A DNA stretch of 64,000 nucleotides from Chlorogloeopsis sp038404745 (GTDB lineage: Bacteria; Cyanobacteriota; Cyanobacteriia; Cyanobacteriales; Nostocaceae): assembly GCF_038404745.2 (NCBI RefSeq), contig NZ_JAYKTT020000001.1, positions 434,001 through 498,000 of the forward strand. The letters run 5' to 3'. Position numbers and translations under genes: made by a program. This document shows positions 51,942 through 60,937 of this stretch, piece after piece; position 1 is the stretch's first letter, and each line of letters opens with the position of its first letter. Under the pieces are notes generated by a model that did not search any database, was not told the DNA's origin, and worked only from the letters and a program-made list of their open reading frames with translations.

Positions 51942-53360
51942 CTACTGGGCATCAAACCACCAAGGATCGGGAATAGATTTTGTTTTGACAAGCAATGCTT
52001 TTTTACGCATAAATCGCGTTAGTGCTGCTGCACCCATCCGCGATCCACCTAAACCGGAGAATTTGAAGGAATTTTTCTCTCCCTCATATATCAAGGCGGT
52101 AAGAGCTGCATCATTAATACTGATACCACCTGCATTTATATACTGGGCAACTGCTAAGGCTTCTGCTTCGTCTTGTGCAAATACTGCTGCACTAAGTCCA
52201 TAAATGCTATCGTTTGCCAAGTTAATTGCTTCTTCGACCGTAGAAAATGGCATTATAGGCATAATCGGGCCGAATGTCTCTTCGTTCATCACCTTCATGG
52301 CGTGGTTAACCTCGGTGAGAACTGTCGGACGACACCACCATCCTCCCCCAGTCTCTTCAACTTTACCACCGCAGTGTACAATTGCTCCTTTTTCCACTGC
52401 ATCTAACAAATGATCGCTAATAATTGCTGCTTGTCTTTCTGAGATGATCGGGCCAATTTCTCCACTTTCAACTGTAGGATAGGCTAATCGTAGACGTTGA
52501 GCTTTGGCTGTTAGAAGTTCGACAAACTCTTCAAAAATAGCTTCTGCAACGTAGATGCGTTCAATTGAAAGACATGACTGCCCGGTGTTGACGACAGAAC
52601 CCCACAATATTGCTGAGGTTGCTAATTCTAAATCTGCTGATTCCAACACGATCGCCGGATCTTTGCCTCCCAATTCCAAAAAAGCTGGAATGAATAGCTT
52701 TGCTGCTTTTTCTCCTACTTTTCTCCCTGTCGCTACACTGCCTGTAAAGCAAACCAAATCGACATTTTCGACGATAGCAGTACCTGTTTCCCCTCCCCCC
52801 TCAACGAAAGTCAATACATCCCGTAACTGAGGTACAGCGTTAATTGCTGACAATAGCGGTGTCATAAAGCGGGGAGTAATCTCGCTGGGTTTGACTATTA
52901 CAGCACAACCCGCCAGCAATGCCGGAATTGTATCAATAGTTGAAAGCAACAGTGGAAAATTCCACGGACTAATTACCCCAACCAAAGAATATGGAACTGC
53001 CGTTTGTTGCAGATCGATAAACGGTATTGATGTGTTTTGTTGGGTTTCTTGCAATAGTTTTGGCGCTAATCTACACCATCTATCAATACTGGAGAGAAAC
53101 GAGCCAATTTCTAATTCCGAAATTGATAACCTTCCTGTATCAGTGACTAAAGCTTCGGTGAGCTTATCTTGATTAGAAATGATAGCTTGCTTCCATTGTT
53201 TTAAAGTTTCAATTCGTCCTTCTAAACCAATTTGCTGCCAGCTTTTTTGCGATCGCCGCAGGCGGTTACACAGCTGTGTTAACAGCATTGGGGGCGGAGG
53301 TACAATTACGTAGTCATATTTCCCTGTGCGAGGGTTGCGAATTTCTATAGGTTTTGTCAT
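51942..53360 (-). CDS. Aldehyde dehydrogenase family protein
   Basis: 472 residues. NAD(P)-binding and catalytic signatures: GVISPWNFPLLLS, CFTGSVATGRKVGEKAA, general-base glutamate in FLELGGKDPAIV, nucleophile Cys in NTGQSCLSIERIYV, and EETFGPIMPIMPF. It oxidises an aldehyde to an acid; substrate unknown. The start ATGACAAAACC is the last unit of an upstream ATGACAA heptamer array, which leaves no Shine-Dalgarno sequence. Confidence 0.93.
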   Translation of the reverse strand: MTKPIEIRNPRTGKYDYVIVPPPPMLLTQLCNRLRRSQKSWQQIGLEGRIETLKQWKQAIISNQDKLTEALVTDTGRLSISELEIGSFLSSIDRWCRLAPKLLQETQQNTSIPFIDLQQTAVPYSLVGVISPWNFPLLLSTIDTIPALLAGCAVIVKPSEITPRFMTPLLSAINAVPQLRDVLTFVEGGGETGTAIVENVDLVCFTGSVATGRKVGEKAAKLFIPAFLELGGKDPAIVLESADLELATSAILWGSVVNTGQSCLSIERIYVAEAIFEEFVELLTAKAQRLRLAYPTVESGEIGPIISERQAAIISDHLLDAVEKGAIVHCGGKVEETGGGWWCRPTVLTEVNHAMKVMNEETFGPIMPIMPFSTVEEAINLANDSIYGLSAAVFAQDEAEALAVAQYINAGGISINDAALTALIYEGEKNSFKFSGLGGSRMGAAALTRFMRKKALLVKTKSIPDPWWFDAQ

Positions 53361-53510
53361 TTGTCATTTGTCATTGGTTAGTAGTTAGTAGGGGAGGCAG
53401 CGCGCCCTTGCGGGTTCCCCGCGTTGTAGCGACTGCCGTGCGGGTTTTGCTGATTACCTTTCGGTTGAAACAGACAATTTATCTTTTAAACCCGCCCGTA
53501 CAGTAGTTAG
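53361..53510. repeat. Heptamers and dispersed hairpin element
   Basis: TTGTCAT heptamers, then an element (53387-53510) with AGGCAGCGCG, GTAGCGACTGCCGTGCGGG and TTTAAACCCGCCCGTACAG. Same family as the elements at 37941 and 40751, in the orientation of the former. Confidence 0.82.
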
Positions 53511-53560
53511 TTTTCCCCGTGTCTCCTTGTCCCCTTGTCCTCATTGCACGATTGCCAATC

Positions 53561-54598
53561 TCAAATAATCCCCAAGTTGGCTAAACGCTCGATGGTTTGT
53601 TGCTGAGTCTGGATAAAGTGTTTGCGATCTAGTGGTTGATTCAGCATGGTATTTGCAGGGTAAAAGTGTGACTGACTGTAGCTCTGGGCATATAGTTCTA
53701 ATCGCTGGCGAGAAAGCAAATTATGCAAACCGGGGCGACGGCGATCGCGTCGTAAAGCAGCCAAATCAATTTCTGCAAAAGCAGCCATACTTTCCCCTGC
53801 ACCTGTTTGTGCTAAAATCAATCCGCGATGATCGATAATTTTGGAACCACCATCGGTGGAAGCTTCTGGAATAGGGACATTGGCAATGCCAGCAGTGTTA
53901 GCTGAGACTACATATGCCATATTTTCTACTGCCCGACAAATTTTGGCAGCTTCTTTAGGCGCGCGTTCTTTGCCATAAACTTCGGATGTAGAATGCAAAA
54001 AAATCTCGGCACCGCGCATTGCTAAACACCGAGCCACTTCCGGATATAAAATTTCTTCTGATGCTAAAGCTGCTAAATTACCAATTTCCGTCTTCGCTAC
54101 AGGAAAAACACCATCCAACCCGTAGCAGTCAAGATATTTATTCCAAACATCGTGTGGTGTCGGTGCAAACATAGAATTTAAACGCCGATAGCGCAAGACT
54201 ACTGTGCCTGATGGATTGATCACAAAGCAAGTCTGGAAGTACAAACCTGGAAAGTTGGGATCTAATTCATACGCATTCCCAGCAATAAAAATACTATGTT
54301 TCTGAGCAATTTTACTGAGAGCGTCATACTCTACTCCCGCCATTTCCAAGCAGGCTTTTTCTGCCCAAGCAGCAATTGACTCTCCCATTGGAAAGCCAGT
54401 CAAGAAGTATTCAGGTAGGACGATTAAACGACAGTCGAAGCCGATAAAAGCGAGACTCGCAGCGATTTGTTGTGCCAAGCGGTTGATAGTATTTTGCATG
54501 AAAGAACCAGCTTCTTGGCGATCACGTGCCTGATTAACTGCATGGCACTTAACTTGGAGTGCTAAGGCGCGGAATGAGTCGATGGTGTTTTCTTCCAT
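53561..54598 (-). CDS. Nitrilase-superfamily protein with altered catalytic triad
   Basis: 345 residues, carbon-nitrogen hydrolase fold. The catalytic glutamate is present (Glu63 in IVLPEYFLTGFP). The catalytic lysine position reads VVLRYRRLNSMF (Arg138/139 in place of K), and the cysteine motif I-C-x-D-x-x-(F/Y)-P-E reads L-A-S-E-E-I-L-Y-P-E, with Ser180 at the cysteine position. The surrounding PEVARCLAMRGAEIFLHSTS is well conserved, so the fold is maintained. It may be a binding or regulatory protein, or use serine. Faces the same way as the aldehyde dehydrogenase gene, with a repeat between. Confidence 0.85.
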   Translation of the reverse strand: MEENTIDSFRALALQVKCHAVNQARDRQEAGSFMQNTINRLAQQIAASLAFIGFDCRLIVLPEYFLTGFPMGESIAAWAEKACLEMAGVEYDALSKIAQKHSIFIAGNAYELDPNFPGLYFQTCFVINPSGTVVLRYRRLNSMFAPTPHDVWNKYLDCYGLDGVFPVAKTEIGNLAALASEEILYPEVARCLAMRGAEIFLHSTSEVYGKERAPKEAAKICRAVENMAYVVSANTAGIANVPIPEASTDGGSKIIDHRGLILAQTGAGESMAAFAEIDLAALRRDRRRPGLHNLLSRQRLELYAQSYSQSHFYPANTMLNQPLDRKHFIQTQQQTIERLANLGII

Positions 54599-55256
54599 GT
54601 TAATTGCAGCTTTTTATACTGTTATTTCCACTTGTGGAGTGCTAAATTCAGAACAAAGTCACCTTACCCCACCCTGTCAAATACCCCCTCCTTACCATAG
54701 AGGCTTGGTGGCTTCTTGGATGGTAGAAGAGGAGGAAAGAGGTGATGCACAAAGTTAATAGGGAATACCTTGTGAGAAAAAATCTATAACTCTTGCCGAT
54801 AGAACCGATCGCCAATCAGTCATGTTTTATTATCAGTGCGATCGCTTCTATACCTACTCATGCTTTTGCAAATATTTATTATGTTGTCTGATTGTGTAAG
54901 CATTAAGAAGTGGCGATCGCATCAGCCTAACTGTCACATCCTTGGTAAATAAAATAATTTCTTCTAATTTCTAGCCAACAGCAACCAACAAAGGCAATTT
55001 TATTCGCAAAACTGCCAACAAAGCTTTAGAATTTTTATTGTTAATAAGTGTAAATCAATCAAAGTAAAGTGTATCCTAGTTTCGCCTCATTTTTAAGTAA
55101 TATTTATAACCACACTCAGGATTGTGTCTTGGGTATTGGACTTTGGGGATTGAGTATTAAATATTTTATTTTTACTATGCTCCATACCCCTTGCCTTATA
55201 TCCATTCCCCATTCTCCAATCCCTAATTCCCAGTCCCCAGTTCCTAATCCCCAATC
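54599..55256. other. Intergenic region, C-rich repeats at its right end
   Basis: About 660 bp with no supported gene. HIP1-like sites near 54838 and 54915, AT-rich middle, and a run of CCCCA/TTCCCA-type short repeats at 55180-55256 directly before the permease start. A 63-codon frame at 55069-55260 consists partly of that repeat and is not credible. Confidence 0.55.
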
Positions 55257-56309
55257 ATGACAGAAACTCTGTTTCATGCCTATATGCCCTTGATTTTGTG
55301 GACAAGTCTGGGGCTATTTATATGTAAGTTCTTACCTCAGTGGCTCCCTCGTTTATTAGGTCGCGGTCTTTACTGGATTGGTGTACCAGTAGAACTTTTT
55401 ATACTAGCTAGGCAGAGCCAAAGCAGTGAATTTAGCACTGGTAATGGCTTACCCTTACTAGCGTCAATAGTAACTTTGGGAACACTAGTACTAGGCCTGA
55501 GCGTGGCATTTTTAATTTTATCGGTATGGAAACATTTACCTTTCCAAAAGCCAAACGCGGAGACGCAAAGAGCATCTGACGCGGAGAATCTACCCAAAAT
55601 ATTCTTCCTGTCTCCACATCCCCGTATCCCTTTATCCTCTTCCCAGGCTCTTTCCCCTCGTACCCAAGGTAGTTTTATACTTGCCGCAGTTTTGGGCAAT
55701 ACTGGTTTTGTTGGTTTAGCGATCGCCCCATTTTTAATTAACTCTGATGCGATGAGTTGGGCTGTACTTTACAGTATTACTCATAATGTTACAGGCCCCT
55801 ATGGCTTAGGAGTAGTAATAGCCAGCCATTTCAGTCATTCCCAAAAAGCCTCAAACTGCTGGTGGATGCAACTGCGTGAAGTATTAACCGTACCTTCTCT
55901 TTGGGCTTTTATTTTCGGCTGTCTCACCTCTGGAGTGCCACTACCAAAAGTAATTGAATCAGGACTACAAAGCTCTGTTAGCATTGTCATTGCCTTAGCA
56001 TTTCTACTTACTGGTATCCGTTTAGCACAACTCCAAGGATGGAAAAGCATTAAACTTGGGGTCGCACCTGCTATCATCAAAGCTTGTATAATTCCCTTAC
56101 TGGTTGGTATTGCTACCACTTTTTTACTCGGATTATCAGGCGATCGGCGTCTGGCAATGGTTTTGATGTCAGGGATGCCTTCGGCCTTTGCTGGTTTAAT
56201 TTTGGCAGAAGAGTATAACCTGGATCGCGATTTAATTGCTAGCAGTATCATTCTCTCTACACTCTTGTTACTCTTAATGCTTCCTGTGTGGATTTTACTG
56301 TTCAGTTAA
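55257..56309 (+). CDS. AEC-family (auxin efflux carrier-like) permease
   Basis: 350 residues with about ten membrane segments in two inverted halves. Second-half motifs: GSFILAAVLGNTGFVGLAIA, NVTGPYGLGVVIA, SLWAFIFGCLTSGVPLPKV and MSGMPSAFAGLILAEEYNLD. AEC proteins export organic anions or auxin-like acids; substrate unknown. The loop between halves (residues about 98-137, NAETQRASDAENLPKIFFLS...) is encoded by DNA that looks like intergenic repeat (GACGCAAAGAGC, GACGCGGAGAA, CCCCGTATCCC) and seems inserted in frame. Its last 8 bp overlap the end of convergent devA. Confidence 0.85.
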   Translation: MTETLFHAYMPLILWTSLGLFICKFLPQWLPRLLGRGLYWIGVPVELFILARQSQSSEFSTGNGLPLLASIVTLGTLVLGLSVAFLILSVWKHLPFQKPNAETQRASDAENLPKIFFLSPHPRIPLSSSQALSPRTQGSFILAAVLGNTGFVGLAIAPFLINSDAMSWAVLYSITHNVTGPYGLGVVIASHFSHSQKASNCWWMQLREVLTVPSLWAFIFGCLTSGVPLPKVIESGLQSSVSIVIALAFLLTGIRLAQLQGWKSIKLGVAPAIIKACIIPLLVGIATTFLLGLSGDRRLAMVLMSGMPSAFAGLILAEEYNLDRDLIASSIILSTLLLLLMLPVWILLFS

Positions 56310-57000
56310 AATACTCTTCTTTAATCAGCCGACCATCTTCGATGTGAATTATTCTATCTGCTATATCTAAAACTCGGTTGTCATGAGTCACCAATAGAAT
56401 AGCACATTGCTGCTCCTTAGCCAGTTGCTGCATAATTTCTACAACATCTCGGCCTGATTTACTATCTAAGGCAGCAGTAGGTTCATCAGCTAAAACTAAT
56501 TTGGGCTGGCTCACCAAAGCACGAGCGATCGCTACCCGTTGCTTTTGTCCTCCCGATAGTTCTGTAGGATAATAATTAATTCGATGTCCTAACTTAACTG
56601 CATTGAGCATCGCTTCTGATTTCAGACAAGCTTCTCGATAAGAAATATGTTGGTGGAGTTCCAGTGACATTTGTACATTTTGTCGAGCTGTTAAAAAATC
56701 CAGCAAGTTATGAGCCTGGAAAACATAGCCTATGTTGCGGCGTACTTGTACTAATTGTTCATTACTTGCTCCATGTAACTCCCAATTCAAAAATTTGAGG
56801 CTTCCTTCTTGAACAGAACGCAACCCGCCAATCAATGTTAATAAAGTTGTTTTTCCGGAACCAGATGGCCCCGACAAAATCACAATTTCACCAGATTTTA
56901 TTACTAAATTAATGTCAAACAAAATCTGATTTCGTAATGAGTTTTGACCAAAGTAGTGATTGATATTCCTAACAGAAACAACAACTTCTTGTTGAAACAT
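56302..57000 (-). CDS. devA: DevA-type ABC exporter ATPase
   Basis: 232 residues, MacB/LolD-type ATPase: Walker A GPSGSGKTTLL, Q-loop FQAHNLLDFLTA, signature LSGGQKQRVAIARALVSQPK and Walker B LVLADEPTAALDSKSG. Last gene of a three-gene minus-strand set (membrane fusion protein, permease, ATPase) as in devBCA of Anabaena, which exports heterocyst glycolipids with an outer-membrane TolC partner. Starts 25 bp after the permease gene. Confidence 0.9.
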   Translation of the reverse strand: MFQQEVVVSVRNINHYFGQNSLRNQILFDINLVIKSGEIVILSGPSGSGKTTLLTLIGGLRSVQEGSLKFLNWELHGASNEQLVQVRRNIGYVFQAHNLLDFLTARQNVQMSLELHQHISYREACLKSEAMLNAVKLGHRINYYPTELSGGQKQRVAIARALVSQPKLVLADEPTAALDSKSGRDVVEIMQQLAKEQQCAILLVTHDNRVLDIADRIIHIEDGRLIKEEYFN

Positions 57001-57025
57001 GGATTTCGTAATTTATTTAATTAAA

Positions 57026-58198
57026 CTAGAAAATATCAGCTGGGTCTACTACTCGCAATTTATTAGTTGATAAAAATGCAGAAGTGAAGCACATTATCAA
57101 TGTAGAAAGTAATACTATTGTGGCTTTATCATAACTCATTAAAACTGGTAACTTAGTAGCATTTTTTGCTATATCATAGAGAATTGTAGATATAGCTATG
57201 CCAGGAATATAACCTAAGAGTGCCAAAATCAAAGATTGTTGGAAAACTATACCTAGTAAGTACTTATTTTTAAATCCCATTGCTTTTAATGTTGCATATT
57301 CCGCTAAGTGACTGGAGATATTACTATAAAGTATTTGATAGACCACAACTACTCCAACCACAAACCCCATAATTACCATCAAATTAAAGATAAATCCAAT
57401 CGGTGTTCTTACACTCCAATAGTTTCTTTCAAAATCAATAAAGCCTTCACGTGTCAAAACTTTTACGTCCTTGGGTAAATGCGCTGATAGCATTGCTAAA
57501 ACTTTTTGGGGACTAGCACCAGGTTTGAGGGTAAGTATACCTATATCTATATAACCGGGAGAACGATCTTGAAATAACCTCATTAGAGTTGAGTAACTAA
57601 TCATTAAATTACCATCAACCCCAAAGGAAGGCCCAAGCTTAAATAAACCAGCAACTTTAACTTTATAACCAATTGTCGAATTGTATCCAAATATTTCAAC
57701 ACTAACAGGTTCTTGTTGTACAAATTTTTCTGCAATTGGGCCAAATTCTGGTCGCGAACTACTGTCAAATAAAACTACGTTAGGACGTTTAAGCAGATTT
57801 ACATTTTCGTTAACTTCTGGCAATTTAAAAACAGATTTTGCTGGATCAAAGCCAAGTACATAAATTGGAAATTTACGACCATTAATTGGGTTTTTGAGTT
57901 TAGCAAATTGAACGTACAAAGAGTTGACTGATTCTACATCTTCAAAGCCTAATGCTTGATATAAGCGAATGCGCGGAAAACTTTGATTGGAGGTTAAAGA
58001 TTTATATTGGGAACTGATTAAAAACAAATCTCCTTCTAAGTTTTTTTGCACTTGTGTAGCACTTGCATAAAGAGCATCTTGAAAGCCAATTTGCATGAAC
58101 ATTAAAACAGCCACAAAAGCAATACCAGCTAAAGCCACTAGAAACCGAATTCTTTGGCGAGCTAGTTGTAACCAAGCTACAGGTATCTTGATAGTCAT
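57026..58198 (-). CDS. devC: DevC-type ABC exporter permease
   Basis: 390 residues. One N-terminal membrane helix (LVALAGIAFVAVLMFMQIGF), a large periplasmic domain (about 45-260) and three C-terminal helices including VVVYQILYSNISSHLAEYAT and LKAMGFKNKYLLGIVFQQSL, the FtsX-like coupling region. Matches DevC in length and order. Neighbours devB and devA complete the transporter. Confidence 0.92.
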   Translation of the reverse strand: MTIKIPVAWLQLARQRIRFLVALAGIAFVAVLMFMQIGFQDALYASATQVQKNLEGDLFLISSQYKSLTSNQSFPRIRLYQALGFEDVESVNSLYVQFAKLKNPINGRKFPIYVLGFDPAKSVFKLPEVNENVNLLKRPNVVLFDSSSRPEFGPIAEKFVQQEPVSVEIFGYNSTIGYKVKVAGLFKLGPSFGVDGNLMISYSTLMRLFQDRSPGYIDIGILTLKPGASPQKVLAMLSAHLPKDVKVLTREGFIDFERNYWSVRTPIGFIFNLMVIMGFVVGVVVVYQILYSNISSHLAEYATLKAMGFKNKYLLGIVFQQSLILALLGYIPGIAISTILYDIAKNATKLPVLMSYDKATIVLLSTLIMCFTSAFLSTNKLRVVDPADIF

Positions 58199-58344
58199 TT
58201 TTTTTACCTCAAAACTGAGATTGCATTCTCAATCTCTGGGTATTAAGTAGTCGTGCAATATAAATTATCGAGTCAGGCAAGGGAACAGGGAAGAAATATC
58301 GCGATTTCCCTTCTGTCTTGAAAATGGGTATGGGGGTGCAAGGG

Positions 58345-58380
58345 TGTAGGGGAAAGAATCCTCTTTCATACTTGGTGGTG
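58345..58380. repeat. 36-bp dispersed repeat, copy 2
   Basis: Matches 41927-41962 at 35 of 36 positions, same orientation. Lies between devB and devC on the non-coding side. Confidence 0.8.
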
Positions 58381-58388
58381 TACGAAGT

Positions 58389-59639
58389 TTATAGGGACTG
58401 TCTTCTGCCTACTGCCTTCTGCCTACTGCTATGCTGCTGAGGCTGCCTAAGATGAATGAGTACTTCTACTTGTAAGTTGGTAAGAGCTGCAACTCGCTCA
58501 TTATCTTCTGAATTATCGATACGAATTTTGACCTCAACTACTTTGTTATCTGTGTCTGCTCCTGGATTGTTACTGAAGATGTTTTGTTGAGTAACTTGTA
58601 AGCCTATATCTGCTACTGTTCCTTGTATTTTCCCTGAAAAAGCATCGCTAGTGATCGTCGCCAGTTGACCTAAATGCACTTTTTTGATGTCGGCTTCATA
58701 GACTTCTGCTACTACATACATCTGATTAGTACGACCGATTTGAGCAATTCCTTGATTGCCGATAACTTCTCCAGGCCAAGTATAAATTCTTAAGATTTGA
58801 CCATCGATAGGCGCTCGCACCACACTTAAATCGAAATCTGCCTGAGCCTGGGCAACTGCTGCTTTTGCGCTCTCAACGTCGGCTTGTGCTGCTTGCACAT
58901 CTGTAGGACGAATCTCAGCAATACTTGCCAGCCTAGCTTTTGCCTCAGTCAACTGCTTTTGTATAGTTTCTGTGGTTCGGTTTTTTACGGCTTTTGCTTC
59001 ATTGAGCTGTTCTTGGATAGTTTCCATCCTCAAACGCCTAGTATCTGCATCGGAAGCCGAAATTGCTCCTTCTTGGTACAACATCTGATAACGCCGATTC
59101 TCGCTTTGGGCATTACGCAATTCTGCTTGTAAGCGAGCAATTGTTGCGCTTTGGGCAGATATTTCTCCAGCTAACTGAGCTTCTAAGCGAGCAATAGTTG
59201 CCTTTTGTGCATAGATATCTCCTGCTTTTGCCCCTGCTTTTACCTGATTCAGACTAGCTTGGGCAACTTGGACTTGCTTTTTAGCTTGCTCTAAGGCAGC
59301 AAGACGAACATAGAAAGTATCAAGTAGCGCAATTGGTTGTCCTCTACGTACCTTGTTTCCTTTATTGACTAAAAGTCGTGCAACTCTAACACCACCTTGA
59401 GAATTGGGAGCAGACAGACTAATTACTTCTCCTTGAGGTTCTAAACGTCCAAGAGCAGCAACAGCAGTGATGGCAGCAGAAGTAACTGGGGTAGTTGAAG
59501 TTTGATCTACAGACTTAGGTAAAAATCTGAAAAGGCCATAGAGAGAAACTGTACTGATACCTACAGCCGTAGCGATCGCCATAATTATAGGCAACCGATT
59601 TGTAGGAATCGTAATTGGTTGCCTTTCTTTACGCACCAT
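58389..59639 (-). CDS. devB: DevB-type membrane fusion protein (HlyD family)
   Basis: 416 residues. N-terminal membrane anchor (IMAIATAVGISTVSLYGLF), lipoyl-like halves (RLEPQGEVISLSAPNSQGGV and FDLSVVRAPIDGQILRIYTW) around a long helical hairpin (about 125-270, rich in A, Q, R, E), then beta-barrel GQLATITSDAFSGKIQGTVA. It bridges the inner-membrane DevC/DevA pair to an outer-membrane channel. The C-terminal tail RQPQQHSSRQKAVGRRQSL is repeat-derived. It is 190 bp upstream of devC. Confidence 0.9.
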   Translation of the reverse strand: MVRKERQPITIPTNRLPIIMAIATAVGISTVSLYGLFRFLPKSVDQTSTTPVTSAAITAVAALGRLEPQGEVISLSAPNSQGGVRVARLLVNKGNKVRRGQPIALLDTFYVRLAALEQAKKQVQVAQASLNQVKAGAKAGDIYAQKATIARLEAQLAGEISAQSATIARLQAELRNAQSENRRYQMLYQEGAISASDADTRRLRMETIQEQLNEAKAVKNRTTETIQKQLTEAKARLASIAEIRPTDVQAAQADVESAKAAVAQAQADFDLSVVRAPIDGQILRIYTWPGEVIGNQGIAQIGRTNQMYVVAEVYEADIKKVHLGQLATITSDAFSGKIQGTVADIGLQVTQQNIFSNNPGADTDNKVVEVKIRIDNSEDNERVAALTNLQVEVLIHLRQPQQHSSRQKAVGRRQSL

Positions 59640-59894
59640 AATTAATGTTTTCCCAGTGATTGATATAGTCTTTCCCTAATTATTTTGATAATCAAAGAGA
59701 GACAAATGATAATAGCTCCGCTCTACATTCATATAGATATAAAATGTTAACTGGATAGAATTGACTGATAATTTCCAGTTTTAGATGTTGGAAGTATCAG
59801 AGGATGGATTATAGGAAAAACATCCATCACTCTGTACCAGTAGGAGCCATTTAGTTTCTGCCTTCAAAGATATGCTTATTCACTATTTACTAGT

Positions 59895-60209
59895 TTAAGA
59901 GACCTCTTTTTTCCGTTTGACAATGTCTAAGTATTCGCTACGGGTTCCATCTATTCGATAATGGTCGCAGATTTGGCAAAGTTTTAACAGATCTAATCGG
60001 CTAAAGACTTTTTGATGCTCAATTCCGTTGTCGTTTCTCCACCTCCAAAAAGTCGTTCTGTCAATGCGACGATTATTTTCGGGCCACCGTCGTCGTGATA
60101 AAAATTCTATTAGTTCTTGTTCATAAAAGCAGTAACCTTTCGGTAACTTGAGGAGCTCTTCTCTTAAATTAGATAGTGGTATGAGTGGATCTAAATCAGA
60201 TAGTCTCAT
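59895..60209 (-). CDS. Small protein with possible helix-turn-helix
   Basis: 104 residues from ATG 60209 (GGAG nine bases before); a longer frame to 60233 has no Shine-Dalgarno sequence. Not recognised. The segment PKGYCFYEQELIEFLSRRRW, then RIDRTTFWRWRNDNGIEH, looks like a MerR/excisionase-type DNA-binding helix with a basic-aromatic recognition part. LDLLKLCQICDHYRIDGTRS follows. Divergent from the next small gene and located between devBCA and hglE, so a regulatory role is plausible but unproven. Confidence 0.7.
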   Translation of the reverse strand: MRLSDLDPLIPLSNLREELLKLPKGYCFYEQELIEFLSRRRWPENNRRIDRTTFWRWRNDNGIEHQKVFSRLDLLKLCQICDHYRIDGTRSEYLDIVKRKKEVS

Positions 60210-60757
60210 GCCAGCAACTCCGTTTAGTTTCATGGAATTTTAATCGGGTGAAAGCGGAATGCGACAAGGTGTAATTATAAATCTTGATGAAGCTATAAGA
60301 AATTTTGATGAACTTTATCAATTTGAATTATGTTTACATTATTCTGACCTCTACTTTACTAATCAAGGGCTATGAAGTGCCGCTTTTATTCACTTTTTTA
60401 TTCATTTTTATCTAACCATATACCATAGTCTGACTGATACTCAATTGCAACTGATATGCAACATTTTAAATACAAATAGCAATTGAATTTGAAATTTAAT
60501 TATCTCAGTAATTTATTGAAGAAAATTTTGTTATGAGAATTACAATGTTCTTACTTTTTATCTAAAAAGTCTATTTAATCATCTATCTTATAGCAGATAT
60601 TTGAATACTCATGTTAATAAGATTAATAATAACAGCAAAAATATAAATTCTCATTAGCATAGAAGACAATCGCAACCTAAAAATACCATATAGATGCATC
60701 TCTATAAGTAAACTGCATTACACTCAATTGATAACTGCTACTTCTTATACTCAAGTT

Positions 60758-60807
60758 TTATAAGGGCATTATAAGAGCCTTATAAGACTCTTATAAAACC
60801 TTATATG
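60758..60807. repeat. TTATAAG iterons with 11-bp period
   Basis: TTATAAG at 60758, 60769 and 60780, TTATAAA at 60791 and TTATATG at 60801. The first four have an exact 11-bp spacing, i.e. the same face of the helix. The fifth is one base short. Confidence 0.8.
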
Positions 60808-60902
60808 ATTTTAAAAGATATAAATATCTACTTTTTGACAGATGGTAAAACTAGACTACTTTACTAGTTATGCAACTTTGTAATTCTACACAAGAATAAT
60901 AA

Positions 60903-60937
60903 TCTTGATTATTCTGCGTTCATCAGAATAATCAAGA
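60903..60937. promoter_or_regulatory. Perfect 14-bp inverted repeat
   Basis: TCTTGATTATTCTG (60903-60916), loop CGTTCAT, CAGAATAATCAAGA (60924-60937). No T run follows on either strand, so it looks more like an operator or RNA hairpin than a terminator. Confidence 0.7.

Noticed and set aside
55069..55260. 63-codon open frame before the AEC permease
   Set aside because: Its second half is built from the C-rich spacer repeat (IPHSPIPNSQSPVPNPQS), and it overlaps the permease start; not credible as a gene.
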